A stretch of 59,432 nt of DNA from a virus. The notes under the pieces were generated by a model. That model saw only the letters and a program-made list of their open reading frames with translations, was not told where the DNA came from and searched no databases. This document shows, one piece after another, positions 7,486 to 15,555 of the stretch (position 1 is its first letter; every line of letters begins with the position of its first letter). The position numbers and the translations under genes were made by a program. The DNA lies in the IMG/VR virus record IMGVR_UViG_3300010371_000005, positions 1 through 59,432 of that record; one strand, written 5' to 3'.

Positions 7486-8136
7486 TCAGGCGTTGTCGAT
7501 CCGGTATTCCTTGATCCACGAAGGGTTGCCGCCGAGGTTCTGCTTCTGACCGGCCCGCTTGACGGTCAGCCTCTTGCCCTCCAGATCCTTCGGGCCATTC
7601 AACGTGATGCCGCGCCGGCGCGCGTCCAGCATCGCCTCCCGGAAGATCTTGAGGTCGAACCCGCCGACCACCTCGACGCGGGTGCCGTCGTCGGTCTCAC
7701 CGAAGTTGGCGTCTCGGCCGGCGGCGACCGCCTCCTGCGGCTCCATTCGGTACGAGGTCTGCAGCGTCACGTGCGTGACCATGACCGGCCGGTTCGGTTT
7801 GCCTGTGGGCGCGTCGATCGAGTCGGTCGTGATCGGTCCGTTCTTCTTCTCGCCACCGACGCGGGACTCGCTCCAGAACTTCGGCGCTTTCGCGTTGAAG
7901 TCCCGATCCTGCTTGTCCTGCGTCTTGGTGATGATCCCGGACCGCTCGGTGCCGAGGAAGTGCGTCTTGTTGAACAGGGCCGGTGCGGCGCCACCCTCGC
8001 CGAACAGCAGCGAGGATCCCCCCGGGTCGGACTCGCCGTAACCGCCGGCGAGGTTGTCCGGCTCGGCGACCGGAGCGGATGCGGGGGTGCCTGCGGATTC
8101 GGCGGCCTGAGCGGCGGCGAACGGGTCAACAGCCAT
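7486..8136 (-). CDS. Early protein, possible DNA-metabolism factor (216 aa)
   Basis: Gly/Ala-rich flexible N-terminus (about 70 residues) followed by a folded domain with basic patches. It is the last gene of the recombination operon holding exonuclease and helicase, a position often filled by single-strand DNA-binding or annealing proteins. No diagnostic motif confirms this. AGGAG lies 9 bases before the ATG. It is transcribed through the tRNA-like segment from the promoter at 8456-8485. Confidence 0.6.
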   Translation of the reverse strand: MAVDPFAAAQAAESAGTPASAPVAEPDNLAGGYGESDPGGSSLLFGEGGAAPALFNKTHFLGTERSGIITKTQDKQDRDFNAKAPKFWSESRVGGEKKNGPITTDSIDAPTGKPNRPVMVTHVTLQTSYRMEPQEAVAAGRDANFGETDDGTRVEVVGGFDLKIFREAMLDARRRGITLNGPKDLEGKRLTVKRAGQKQNLGGNPSWIKEYRIDNA

Positions 8137-8252
8137 GCTGATGTGCTCCTAGGCTCTAGTGCGTGAGTGCTCTTGGTACTGGGTGCCCGTCTCTCCGGGC
8201 TGTCACGGGATTTTGGGGTTCCTGTCAACCTCAGTACGCGTACTGCCGTACG

Positions 8253-8333
8253 TGCCCCATCGTGGACTCGAACCACGATCACCGGTACTCGCTGCGCATC
8301 ACGAGTCCTAGCTGACAACTGCCTATCTGGGGC
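8253..8333 (-). tRNA. tRNA-like gene, anticodon arm atypical
   Basis: Minus strand. Acceptor GCCCCAG pairs with ATGGGGC except the last pair. A canonical T arm CGTGG-TTCGAGT-CCACG follows a 5-bp or longer anticodon stem ACTCG/CGAGT. That stem encloses about 10 bases instead of 7, and the D arm is weak and lacks the usual GG. No anticodon can be assigned. It may be a divergent phage tRNA, a decayed tRNA or a tRNA mimic. Confidence 0.5.
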
Positions 8334-8342
8334 TTGGTGCTA

Positions 8343-8396
8343 CCCGACCTGCATACGGGAATGATGCAGGTCGGGCAACCTGGCCACTATGCCAGG
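8343..8396 (-). other. Two strong hairpins in an untranslated leader
   Basis: A perfect 12-bp stem (8343-8354 with 8364-8375, CCCGACCTGCAT type) and a 6-bp stem (8379-8384 with 8391-8396). They lie between the 8456 promoter and the tRNA-like gene. Could be an attenuator, a processing site or part of a structured RNA. The 8137-8486 stretch has no protein gene. Confidence 0.5.
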
Positions 8397-8455
8397 CTCG
8401 TCAGGTTCTACGTATTAGGAGGGTAGTACCTGCAACCCCGCCCCCTCTGGTCAGA

Positions 8456-8488
8456 ACTCTATCTCATCGCCAGTCCTGATCGCAACTT
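8456..8488 (-). promoter_or_regulatory. Promoter with CAGTTG-type operator (copy 1)
   Basis: Minus strand: TTGCGA (8485-8480), 18-base spacer, TAGAGT (8461-8456). The -35 lies in an operator-like element CAGTCC-TGATCG-CAACTT (8471-8488, plus-strand reading), a relative of the perfect palindrome at 17546-17563. Confidence 0.6.
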
Positions 8489-8696
8489 ATGCTTCGGTGC
8501 CGTTCCCATTCACCTGTCGCTGACTCGTGAGGTGGAAGTACGGGCAGTACCGGCACCGGTAGAACGCGATCTCGACCTTGCGCTCGCGCTGCCGGAAGAC
8601 CGAGTCGGCGCTCTCGCGGATCCGCTGTAGGGTTCTCCTGGCCGCGTTCTCGGACGGGTAGTTGATCTTCCCGGTGCGGCGGCACACCTTGGCCAT
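8487..8696 (-). CDS. Small zinc-finger protein (69 aa)
   Basis: MAKVCRRTGKINYPS start and a C-terminal YRCRYCPYFHLTS: C...CxxC...H pattern of a small zinc ribbon often seen beside phage nucleases. Its start overlaps the exonuclease stop (TGATG), so the two are coupled. Possible DNA-binding accessory factor. Confidence 0.65.
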   Translation of the reverse strand: MAKVCRRTGKINYPSENAARRTLQRIRESADSVFRQRERKVEIAFYRCRYCPYFHLTSQRQVNGNGTEA

Positions 8697-10882
8697 CACC
8701 GCACCGCCGACAGTTCGGCGACCCGCTCCCGGGCCAGCTCGATCAGCTCCGGCGCCTCGTGCACACCGGCCTTGACGATCTCCGCCCAGAGCGCGCTGCC
8801 CTCGGCCAGGGACGACACCGAACCGATCCTGCGGGCGTACGCCTCCACCACCGTGAGCACCGGCGCCGGCCGCAACAGGCCCCACGTCTGCGCCTTGCTC
8901 TTGGCTTGCGAGCGCATGCGGTCCACCCGATGGCACAGTTCCAGCGCCTCACGTCCCTTGTCCAGGTCCACGTTGAAGAAGTCCACGCCGTCCGGGTCGC
9001 CCGTGCTGGTGGCCGCGTCCGCGTAGTGCAGGCCGTTGACCGGCATCCACGCCACCACTGCGAAGTCCTGCGCGACCGTCGGCATCTCGACGTAACAGCA
9101 CCGCGCCCGGTCCCACATCGCATCGGCCATCGCGTACGCCGCCTGCTGCCCGCAGATCTCCAGCCACGTCCAGAACTTCTTCTGCGAGTTGTGCGTGGGA
9201 ACCATACGTTCGCCACACAGGTATGTGCTCGTGGGTGAGTCGACCGCGATGCAGGCCGTCGGCACGTCGGGCCCCGGCTCGATCGACACGATGAGTCGCC
9301 GTCGAGATCGAGTCGTCGACTTGGTCGATGCCGCAGCCTGATCGGCTTTCCGGGGCAGACGGAACGGATTGATGCCGACCGGAGTGAAGGCGACATGATA
9401 CGAGATCACGTTCTTCCCGAATCCGGTCGTCGGCACCTCAGCCACATGAGGGCGCTGCCCGAGACTGAGCAGAAGTTCCTCAACCTGTGCCGCCAACGCC
9501 TTTTTGGTCGTGTAGAACACCGCGGTCTTGCGTGCCGTGTTCCATGTCCCGTCGGTGTCCATCAGGCCTTGCAGCAGTCTAAGGCGCTGAGCGATCGACG
9601 CCCGGAGGTAGACATCAGGGATGTGCTTGTTGCCCAGCATCCCTCCGTGACGGAGCTTGGTTCGCATCCCCCTGACGCACCATCGCACTGCTTCGGTTGA
9701 CCCGTTCCAGCTCTGGGTGATCTTCCCGATCTGGTGACCGTCGGCGCGCATGATCTCCAGCAGGTCACGCATCGAGGTGATGACAGATCCCATCGTCTCG
9801 CCGTCACCCAGCCAGCAGCCCATCAGGTACGGATCCAGGAAGAGATCCGCCTCCGGCAGGTCCAGTGCGCCGGCGACTGGCACCCGGTGCCATCTCTGGC
9901 CGGTGCCCGGATCCGTCAGTGTCTCGATCACCTCGGAGACCGAGCGCGCCTGAGGTTCGCCACCTTTCTTACTGCGGTCGGTCCACCAGATGTGTTCGGT
10001 ATCGCAGACCACTTCAGATCCATCATCGAACCGAACCACGTAGGTGCCGATGTTCTTCGGTTCCGACTTCGCTGTCACGGTGCACGGCTTGCCGTAGGCA
10101 TCGAACACCTGATCACCAGGCCGAACCGCCTCCATTGTCGTCCAGCCGGACGGCGTCGGGATCGGAGTCGTCAGAGCGATGCCCTTGAGGTCGCCGACCC
10201 GCCAGCACTGCGCGATCGTGTCCCAGAACAGGCGATCGTACGTGCCCGCCAGGCCGTACCGCAGCACGACCACCTTGCGCTCGATGAACTCCGGCCGGGC
10301 TTCCAGGCCTTGCGCCTGCAGGCCCTCGCGGTAGTTGCGGATCTTGCCGTGCCACACCTTCCGGGCGAAGTGCATGAGCCCGAGGTCGTCGGCCTCCGTG
10401 AAGCCGTGGAACGCCGTGCCGAGGTTCGCGCCCTCGTCAGCGCCGACCGCCGCCAGCACCTTGCCGGCGATCGACTCCAGCCCTTCGCGCATCGCCCGAT
10501 CGTCCGACCTGTCGGTGGTCGCCACCGTGGCGCACGCCAGGTCGTAGAGGTCGGGACGCTGCACGAACCCGAGCACCAGCAGCCGCTGATGCCAGAGGTC
10601 CAGCGCCCGCGCTTCAGCGATGGCCTTCACCATCGTGGTGACGCGCTGCCACCCGCCCGGCCGCTTCCCGCCGGTGCCGATCTGCAGTCGGCCGCGGCAC
10701 GTGTCGCACCACTCATTCCGTCCGACCGGGGCGCACGCGGGGCACTCGATGATCGTCAAGTCCGGCAGGCGGTAGCGGCCGGCGGTGATGCGCTCCGGGT
10801 CGTCCTCCCCATCCTGGCCGAACAGTTGCGAGGAGGTGACGAACGGATCCCCGTCCGCTCCCGCCCGGTGATCAATCGGCAT
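8696..10882 (-). CDS. PD-(D/E)XK exonuclease (Cas4/RecB-like) interrupted by an intein (728 aa precursor)
   Basis: The 396-aa mature protein is a RecB/Cas4-type nuclease. It has an N-terminal zinc ribbon (C47-x2-C50...C59-x2-C62) and the catalytic core GTYDRLFWD (D216) ... WRVGDLK (D231, K233), continuing SQKKFWTWLEICGQQ. A 332-aa intein (residues 234-565) is inserted immediately after catalytic K233. The nuclease probably works with the adjacent SF2 helicase in DNA recombination or processing, and activity should need splicing. The start at 10882 follows GGGGGAAG. Confidence 0.88.
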   Translation of the reverse strand: MPIDHRAGADGDPFVTSSQLFGQDGEDDPERITAGRYRLPDLTIIECPACAPVGRNEWCDTCRGRLQIGTGGKRPGGWQRVTTMVKAIAEARALDLWHQRLLVLGFVQRPDLYDLACATVATTDRSDDRAMREGLESIAGKVLAAVGADEGANLGTAFHGFTEADDLGLMHFARKVWHGKIRNYREGLQAQGLEARPEFIERKVVVLRYGLAGTYDRLFWDTIAQCWRVGDLKGIALTTPIPTPSGWTTMEAVRPGDQVFDAYGKPCTVTAKSEPKNIGTYVVRFDDGSEVVCDTEHIWWTDRSKKGGEPQARSVSEVIETLTDPGTGQRWHRVPVAGALDLPEADLFLDPYLMGCWLGDGETMGSVITSMRDLLEIMRADGHQIGKITQSWNGSTEAVRWCVRGMRTKLRHGGMLGNKHIPDVYLRASIAQRLRLLQGLMDTDGTWNTARKTAVFYTTKKALAAQVEELLLSLGQRPHVAEVPTTGFGKNVISYHVAFTPVGINPFRLPRKADQAAASTKSTTRSRRRLIVSIEPGPDVPTACIAVDSPTSTYLCGERMVPTHNSQKKFWTWLEICGQQAAYAMADAMWDRARCCYVEMPTVAQDFAVVAWMPVNGLHYADAATSTGDPDGVDFFNVDLDKGREALELCHRVDRMRSQAKSKAQTWGLLRPAPVLTVVEAYARRIGSVSSLAEGSALWAEIVKAGVHEAPELIELARERVAELSAVR
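9188..10183 (-). other. Class 3 intein with LAGLIDADG endonuclease, in the exonuclease
   Basis: Begins with Gly (GIALTTPIPTPSGWTT), not Cys, Ser or Ala, and ends VPTHN before Ser. It has the class 3 WCT set: W in EHIWW, C in TACIAVDS, T in VPTHN. In this class a block-F cysteine starts splicing. Two DOD endonuclease motifs are intact in outline: LMGCWLGDG and LLQGLMDTDG. 332 aa. Inserted between K233 and Ser of the nuclease active site. Confidence 0.88.
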
Positions 10883-10884
10883 GC

Positions 10885-11307
10885 TCACTTCCCCCTGTCG
10901 TCGTGCAGTTTGGCGATCGGCCCCTTGTGCGGCGAGCGCGGATTGACGCAGCGCTCCCGGCGCTTGGCGCCGCAGGTCGGGCACGGATGCTGCAGGCGCT
11001 GGTCCCGCAACGACACCGGACTCTGAATCCCCCGCGCGGTCTGCGTCATGCGAGGGCTGACTGCGCCCTTCGGTTGCATGTTCGACAACCAGCCCACGTC
11101 ATTGATCCCCCCGCCGCGGGTGCCGGAGATGCTCGGCATACCGCGAGTGTGCTGGTGTTCCCCGGCGAGAATCCGGTGAATAGTCGTCACGTGCACGCCG
11201 TACTCAGTCGCCAGCGAACCCATGCCGGCCCCACCGGGACCCTTTTCCGCGTACCGGCGCCTGATCTCCAACGCCTGCTCTTTGCTGAGCGGACTACTCC
11301 TGCTCAT
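10885..11307 (-). CDS. Helix-turn-helix plus zinc-ribbon protein (140 aa)
   Basis: Residues 8-50 form a helix-turn-helix of the resolvase/transposase type (EIRRRYAEKGPGG...LATEYGVHVTTIHRILAG). The C-terminus has CPTCGAKRRERCVNPRSPHK, a zinc-ribbon with a trailing His. It lies between helicase and exonuclease with four-base coupling to the helicase, so it is probably a DNA-targeting partner or operon regulator. Confidence 0.7.
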   Translation of the reverse strand: MSRSSPLSKEQALEIRRRYAEKGPGGAGMGSLATEYGVHVTTIHRILAGEHQHTRGMPSISGTRGGGINDVGWLSNMQPKGAVSPRMTQTARGIQSPVSLRDQRLQHPCPTCGAKRRERCVNPRSPHKGPIAKLHDDRGK

Positions 11308-14168
11308 CGGTGCGCCCTTTTCTTCACGAACGTCACGAGGGGGTCGATCACCTTGGCCGCGGTGCCGGCATCGATCGCCTCCGCCACCTCACCCTTGGTG
11401 ATCAGTTCACCGTCCGGCGTCATCGGGCGAACGGGGTAAGCCTCCGGCGGAGCAAGCGGGTTCAATTCGGGTCCACCCTCCTGCACCCACACCGCGTCCC
11501 GAAAGTGCCCGAAACGCTGCGCCAGCTTGAGCGCCGGGGCGGTCGCCGGGTCCTTGCGCCACCGGGACTTCTTCGTGGTCAGCGTGGCCGTGCCGTGGCC
11601 GCCGCGCTCGGTCGCCTCCTCCTCGGCCCACGCCAGCGCCATCTCGAACGTGAGGCCGCGGTGCTCGGTCATCGCCGCGGTGGGGAACCTCTGGCCACGA
11701 CCGACCGTCTTGGCGCACCACACCACGTCGTAGGTGCCCGGCTCGCCCTCGATCGAGTCGGCCAGGAACACGTACCCGTCCGTGCCTGCGCTGAGCCAGT
11801 ACGTCCCTTCCGGCGTCTTGCCCCAGGTGCGTTTCGAGTCGGCACCGAGCGGGTCGAAGTCCTTGGTGTCGGCGGGACCGACGTACCAGGCCGGAGCGTC
11901 CGACCCATCCCCGCCGGGCTCCTCCTGCTCGTCTTCGAAGATCAGGTCTTCCATCTCCAGCAGAGACAGGTCTTCGCTGAGGTCCTCGCGGTCCAGATCG
12001 TCACGGGTGGAGAGATCCACCAGCGACTGCAGACCATGCATCCGGCTGACCCCGACCACGTCCAGGATCAGCGCGTGCCCACGATCGGCGGGCTTGAGCG
12101 ACAGGTCGGGACGCAGCACGCGACCGACCATCTGCTGGTACAGGCCGCTGCTCTTGGTCGGGCGGGCGACCACCGCACAGCTGACCGTCGGCTCATCGAA
12201 CCCCTCGGTCAGCACCATGCAGTTGCTGACCACCCGCGTCTCCCCCGACTTGAGCCGGGCCAGGATCGCGCGGCGCTCATCGCGAGCCAGCGCGCCGTGC
12301 ACGACCTCGGTGGTGATGCCCTGAGCACTGAACGCCTCAGCGAACGCGTAAGCGCTGGCTACGGTGGGCGCGAAGATCAGGCCCTTGCGATCGATCGCGT
12401 GCTCGGTGTACGCCTTCGCGACGATCTCCGGCGCCATGGCGTCCACCAGAGCCTCGCCCAGGGCGCCCTCCTGGTAGTCCCCGCCGGACTGCTTCACCTC
12501 TTTGAGGTTGAGGTCGGGAACCTCGACGCGCTTGCCCTTCACGTCCAACAGGTAGCCGGCACGGATCAGGAACGCGATCGAGACACGAATGGCCACGTCC
12601 TGCCACACGTCGGAGAGCTTGCTCTTGTCCCCGCGCACGAGAGTCGCGGTGAACCCCGCGGTGATCGGGTGCCCGTGCCATCCCGGTCGGCACGCGGTGC
12701 CGCAGGCGACCGGGTCACCATCGGCGTTGAGCGCGCCGAAGTGCTGCAGGATCGTCTGGTAGGTGCGGGCGGTGGCGTGATGGCACTCGTCCACCACGAT
12801 CAACCCGACGTTGCGCAGCTTGTTCCGGCGGGCAGCCGAGCGCAGGGACTGAACACTGGCCGAGATGATCTCCGCGTGCACCTCGTTGCGCTCGGCTTTG
12901 ACGATGCCGATCGTGCGCTCGGGGTTGACCATCGACATCTTGTGAGCGGCCTGATTCACCAACTCATCGGTGTGCGACAGGATCAGCACCCGCTTACCGG
13001 GGTTGGCACGCAGGTACTCATCGGCCAAGTGCGAGAACACCACGGTGTTGTGGGTGACGATGTGGTTCCGGGTGATCAGGTAGAGGCTGTCTGCCGCGGC
13101 GACCGTGATGCACCTGATGAACTCCGGCCGCGCCGGCTCGATCGACACGATCGAGCGAACCGGCACTCGCCGGCGCTCAGCCGTGTTTCCGGACCCCAGC
13201 TTCGCTGGAGTGCTGAACGCAGGAATGTTCTCGGGCATCATGATCCCGATCGTGTGCTCGGCAGCCTTTCCCTCACGCTGAGCAGAACGAACGTTCGCGG
13301 ACCCCCCGAGCGAACTGACCAGCTGACGAACGTCGTCAGCCAGGCCGGGTGAGGTGGTCGAGTATTGAACGGAGCGGCGCGAGGTGTCGCGCATGCTCCC
13401 ATCCCCATCCATCAGGCCGTGCAGCAGATCGATCCGCTGCTGAACCGAGGTGTTCAGATAGATCGCCGGGATCCGCTTCTCTCCAGACTTGACCCGCATC
13501 CCGAGATTCCGAGTGGCACGAGTTAGGCCGGGCAGACTGAAGCGCGGGCAAACTCCGGGAGTCGTATCCGCGACCCGATTAACGGTGGTCCAGCAGGAAA
13601 CACGCCCCGACACGTGCGGGTCCGGCGTGGTCAGCATGGTTCCGTCATGAGCAAGGCCTCCGTTCGCGATCAGCGCGCCGACCACGTACGGGTGTAGCGG
13701 CAGTTCAGAGACGTGCGGCATCATGACAGGCCGAGCCATCGGAATCCGGAATCGATAGCCGCGATCCAGCTTCAGACCTTCAGAGAGCAGGGTCTGGGTG
13801 GAGAGCATTCGGAACTCTCGCCTCGTGGTCCGGTGCCGGTAGTCGCGGACGTTCCACAGGTGCTCGCCGTCCACCGTGACACTCGACCCATCGGACAAGG
13901 TCACCAGATAGGTCGGGAGTTCGCCCCGGTCGAATACGTCAGTGACTGCGGTCGGGCGGCCATCCGACCCGAACACCAAATCTCCGGTCTTGAGATCACC
14001 CCAGCGCCGGAGCCCATTCGGGGTCGGAACCATCGTCCAGAGCGGGTGCCCCTTGCCCGCGCCGGTCGCCAGCACGGATGCCGGCCGCCAGACACCGGCG
14101 TCCCACTGCTCGTGAATCGCCTTGATCGTCTTGGTCTGGTAGTCGCGGAGCTTCGCGAGCGCGCTCAC
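11304..14168 (-). CDS. SF2 DNA helicase interrupted by an intein (954 aa precursor)
   Basis: DEAD/DEAH-type superfamily 2 helicase, mature size 619 aa. Motif I LATGAGK is split from TVVFSH by the intein. Then come motif II VVDECHH, motif III GFTAT, the C-terminal RecA domain (IFAPTVASAYAFAEAF; VLTEGFDEP) and motif VI QMVGRVLR. After about residue 700 of the precursor there is an acidic stretch and a C-terminal domain I do not recognise. The GTG start overlaps the upstream stop (GTGA). Genes for an HTH protein and the exonuclease follow directly. Confidence 0.9.
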   Translation of the reverse strand: MSALAKLRDYQTKTIKAIHEQWDAGVWRPASVLATGAGKGHPLWTMVPTPNGLRRWGDLKTGDLVFGSDGRPTAVTDVFDRGELPTYLVTLSDGSSVTVDGEHLWNVRDYRHRTTRREFRMLSTQTLLSEGLKLDRGYRFRIPMARPVMMPHVSELPLHPYVVGALIANGGLAHDGTMLTTPDPHVSGRVSCWTTVNRVADTTPGVCPRFSLPGLTRATRNLGMRVKSGEKRIPAIYLNTSVQQRIDLLHGLMDGDGSMRDTSRRSVQYSTTSPGLADDVRQLVSSLGGSANVRSAQREGKAAEHTIGIMMPENIPAFSTPAKLGSGNTAERRRVPVRSIVSIEPARPEFIRCITVAAADSLYLITRNHIVTHNTVVFSHLADEYLRANPGKRVLILSHTDELVNQAAHKMSMVNPERTIGIVKAERNEVHAEIISASVQSLRSAARRNKLRNVGLIVVDECHHATARTYQTILQHFGALNADGDPVACGTACRPGWHGHPITAGFTATLVRGDKSKLSDVWQDVAIRVSIAFLIRAGYLLDVKGKRVEVPDLNLKEVKQSGGDYQEGALGEALVDAMAPEIVAKAYTEHAIDRKGLIFAPTVASAYAFAEAFSAQGITTEVVHGALARDERRAILARLKSGETRVVSNCMVLTEGFDEPTVSCAVVARPTKSSGLYQQMVGRVLRPDLSLKPADRGHALILDVVGVSRMHGLQSLVDLSTRDDLDREDLSEDLSLLEMEDLIFEDEQEEPGGDGSDAPAWYVGPADTKDFDPLGADSKRTWGKTPEGTYWLSAGTDGYVFLADSIEGEPGTYDVVWCAKTVGRGQRFPTAAMTEHRGLTFEMALAWAEEEATERGGHGTATLTTKKSRWRKDPATAPALKLAQRFGHFRDAVWVQEGGPELNPLAPPEAYPVRPMTPDGELITKGEVAEAIDAGTAAKVIDPLVTFVKKRAHR
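13047..14051 (-). other. Class 3 intein with degenerate endonuclease, in the helicase
   Basis: 335 aa, starting Gly-His (GHPLWTMVPTPNG) right after Walker A lysine K39 and ending VTHN before Thr. Class 3 markers: W in EHLWNV, C in IRCITVAA, T in IVTHN. The second LAGLIDADG motif (LLHGLMDGDG) looks intact. The first reads VVGALIANGG, with Asn where the catalytic Asp is expected, so homing activity is probably lost or reduced. Confidence 0.88.
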
Positions 14169-14545
14169 TTCCAGAACTCCTGAGCGTCGCCGACCTCATC
14201 ACGGGTCCAGTTCGCGCCGCCGCCACCCCGCAGGTGGTAGGTCCCCGGCGCGACCCGGTCGAACATGTCCCCGTCGCTGCCGATCAGGAAGTCCGGTTCG
14301 CCACGGTCCGCCGACGCCCACGCGTCCGAAGAAACCAGGAAGTTGCGCAGCTCGGCGTTCTCTCGCCCCAGCTCGACAACGCGCACCTCAGCGTCCGCCA
14401 GGCGGCGCAGGATCTTCGTTCGCTCCGGGTGAGGACTCTGCCGAAAGACCATGCGGACCAGCATCCGCTCCTGCGCCAGCTCGCCGGCCATGCGATTGTT
14501 CTCTGCCCGGAGGCCGGTCGGGGTCTGCCCTCCTGGCGCGCTCAC
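14165..14545 (-). CDS. Paralog family member with PDFLI...W motif, copy 4 (126 aa)
   Basis: N-terminal helical, coiled-coil-like segment (KILRRLADAEVRVVELGREN) followed by GEPDFLIGSDGDMFDRV and ending EFWK. It shares this C-terminal pattern with the proteins at 14542, 14952 and 16208. The GTG start at 14545 overlaps the upstream stop in the repeated junction TGAGCGCGC. Function unknown. Confidence 0.7.
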   Translation of the reverse strand: MSAPGGQTPTGLRAENNRMAGELAQERMLVRMVFRQSPHPERTKILRRLADAEVRVVELGRENAELRNFLVSSDAWASADRGEPDFLIGSDGDMFDRVAPGTYHLRGGGGANWTRDEVGDAQEFWK

Positions 14546-14955
14546 TTCCACGCCGCCCGTACAGGCCCGTCGGAACTGCGCTCGATCTTCGCGCGATCCG
14601 GAGTGAAACCCGGGAAACTGCCGTCCGTGCGAGCGTATCGACCCTGGTCGTCCACCAGCCTCCACTCGGAGCCATCCGACTCGATCAGAAAGTCGGGCTC
14701 TCGGCCGGGGAGGTCCGGTCCGTATGCGTCCTCGATCTGCGCCAGAGGCAAGCACGGACGGCTCAAGCGCTCGACCTCACGCTCCAGCTGAGCCACGCGC
14801 ATCTCAGTATCCGCCAGGCGGCGAAGCACCGCATGGGTGTTTCCCTGGAAGAGCGTCACCCACTCAGTCAGCCCATGGTCCGACACTCGGCCCACTTCGG
14901 GAGACAGATCGAGCCCGGCAGCCCATGTAGGACGGTTCTCGTTCAGCGCGCTCAC
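14542..14955 (-). CDS. Paralog family member, copy 3 (137 aa)
   Basis: Begins MSALNENRPTWAAGLDLS. It has a helical segment (LRRLADTEMRVAQLEREVER), then REPDFLIESDGSEWRLV and a C-terminal RAAWK. The N-terminus is clearly related to copy 2 (PTWAAGLDLS versus PAWAAGLDLS), showing recent duplication. Coupled to both neighbours. Confidence 0.7.
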   Translation of the reverse strand: MSALNENRPTWAAGLDLSPEVGRVSDHGLTEWVTLFQGNTHAVLRRLADTEMRVAQLEREVERLSRPCLPLAQIEDAYGPDLPGREPDFLIESDGSEWRLVDDQGRYARTDGSFPGFTPDRAKIERSSDGPVRAAWK

Positions 14956-15338
14956 TTCCACACCTCGACGACCGGACCGTAGAGGTGATCGATCTGCGGA
15001 CGCTCCCAGTCACCCGTTCCGTCGAGCGACCGATAAACGGTCGGCTCGCGGAGTTTCTGCCAGGCGACACCCTGAACGTCGATCAGGAAGTCCGGCTCTC
15101 CGCGCATTCCGATTGCCGCTTGAAGCGCGTCCCGGTGCTCACGCTCGCTCGCCAGCTCCCACTCCAGCTCGGCAACGCGCATCTCTGCGTCCGCCAGGCG
15201 GCGCCGGATCCCGGCATGGAAATGGCGCTCCGTGAGGTGATCATCGTCGGGTCGGTACGCCTCCGACGACAGATCGAGCCCGGCAGCCCATGCGGGACGG
15301 CCGGGCTCGCTGCCCTGCTCATTCTTGTTCGCGGTCAT
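14952..15338 (-). CDS. Paralog family member, copy 2 (128 aa)
   Basis: Has RRRLADAEMRVAELEWELAS, GEPDFLIDVQGVAWQKL and the terminal YGPVVEVWK. The ATG lies 7 bases after a TACAAT box, so it may be translated from a leaderless message. Transcription appears to be under the palindromic operator at 15356-15379. Role unknown. Confidence 0.7.
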   Translation of the reverse strand: MTANKNEQGSEPGRPAWAAGLDLSSEAYRPDDDHLTERHFHAGIRRRLADAEMRVAELEWELASEREHRDALQAAIGMRGEPDFLIDVQGVAWQKLREPTVYRSLDGTGDWERPQIDHLYGPVVEVWK

Positions 15339-15345
15339 GCGTCCT

Positions 15346-15379
15346 ATTGTACCGACGTCAGTTGTGATGTCAACTGGCG
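15346..15379 (-). promoter_or_regulatory. Sigma70-like promoter with CAGTTG operator (copy 2)
   Basis: Minus strand: TTGACA (15373-15368), 16-base spacer, TACAAT (15351-15346), ATG 7 bases further. The plus strand reads CAGTTG-TGATGT-CAACTG at 15359-15376, a perfect palindrome with a 6-base spacer (arms extend to 10 bases with one mismatch). A bound protein would cover the -35 and spacer. Confidence 0.75.
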
Positions 15380-15555
15380 TCAGGGTTGTTCCGGCGACAC
15401 AGGCGCGAGTGCGAGCCGTACCCGCCGTGGCACATCCGGCAGCAGACCTTGCCGTGCTTGTTGACCCGTCGCCCGCACACGCACTTACCGGTCAGGGCGT
15501 AAAGCACCGCCCGCCGGAACTGCCGCTGCCCTTCGGTCTCCCGGATCCGGATCAT
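15370..15555 (-). CDS. Small Cys-rich zinc-ribbon protein (61 aa)
   Basis: MIRIRETEGQRQFRRAVL then KCVCGRRVNKHGKVCCRMCH: a four-cysteine zinc ribbon with flanking His, ending basic. The ATG overlaps the upstream stop (ATGA). Probably binds DNA or RNA; function unknown. Confidence 0.65.
   Translation of the reverse strand: MIRIRETEGQRQFRRAVLYALTGKCVCGRRVNKHGKVCCRMCHGGYGSHSRLCRRNNPDAS

Noticed and set aside
11310-13352. 680-codon plus-strand frame over the helicase
   Set aside because: Antisense shadow of motif-bearing helicase sequence.
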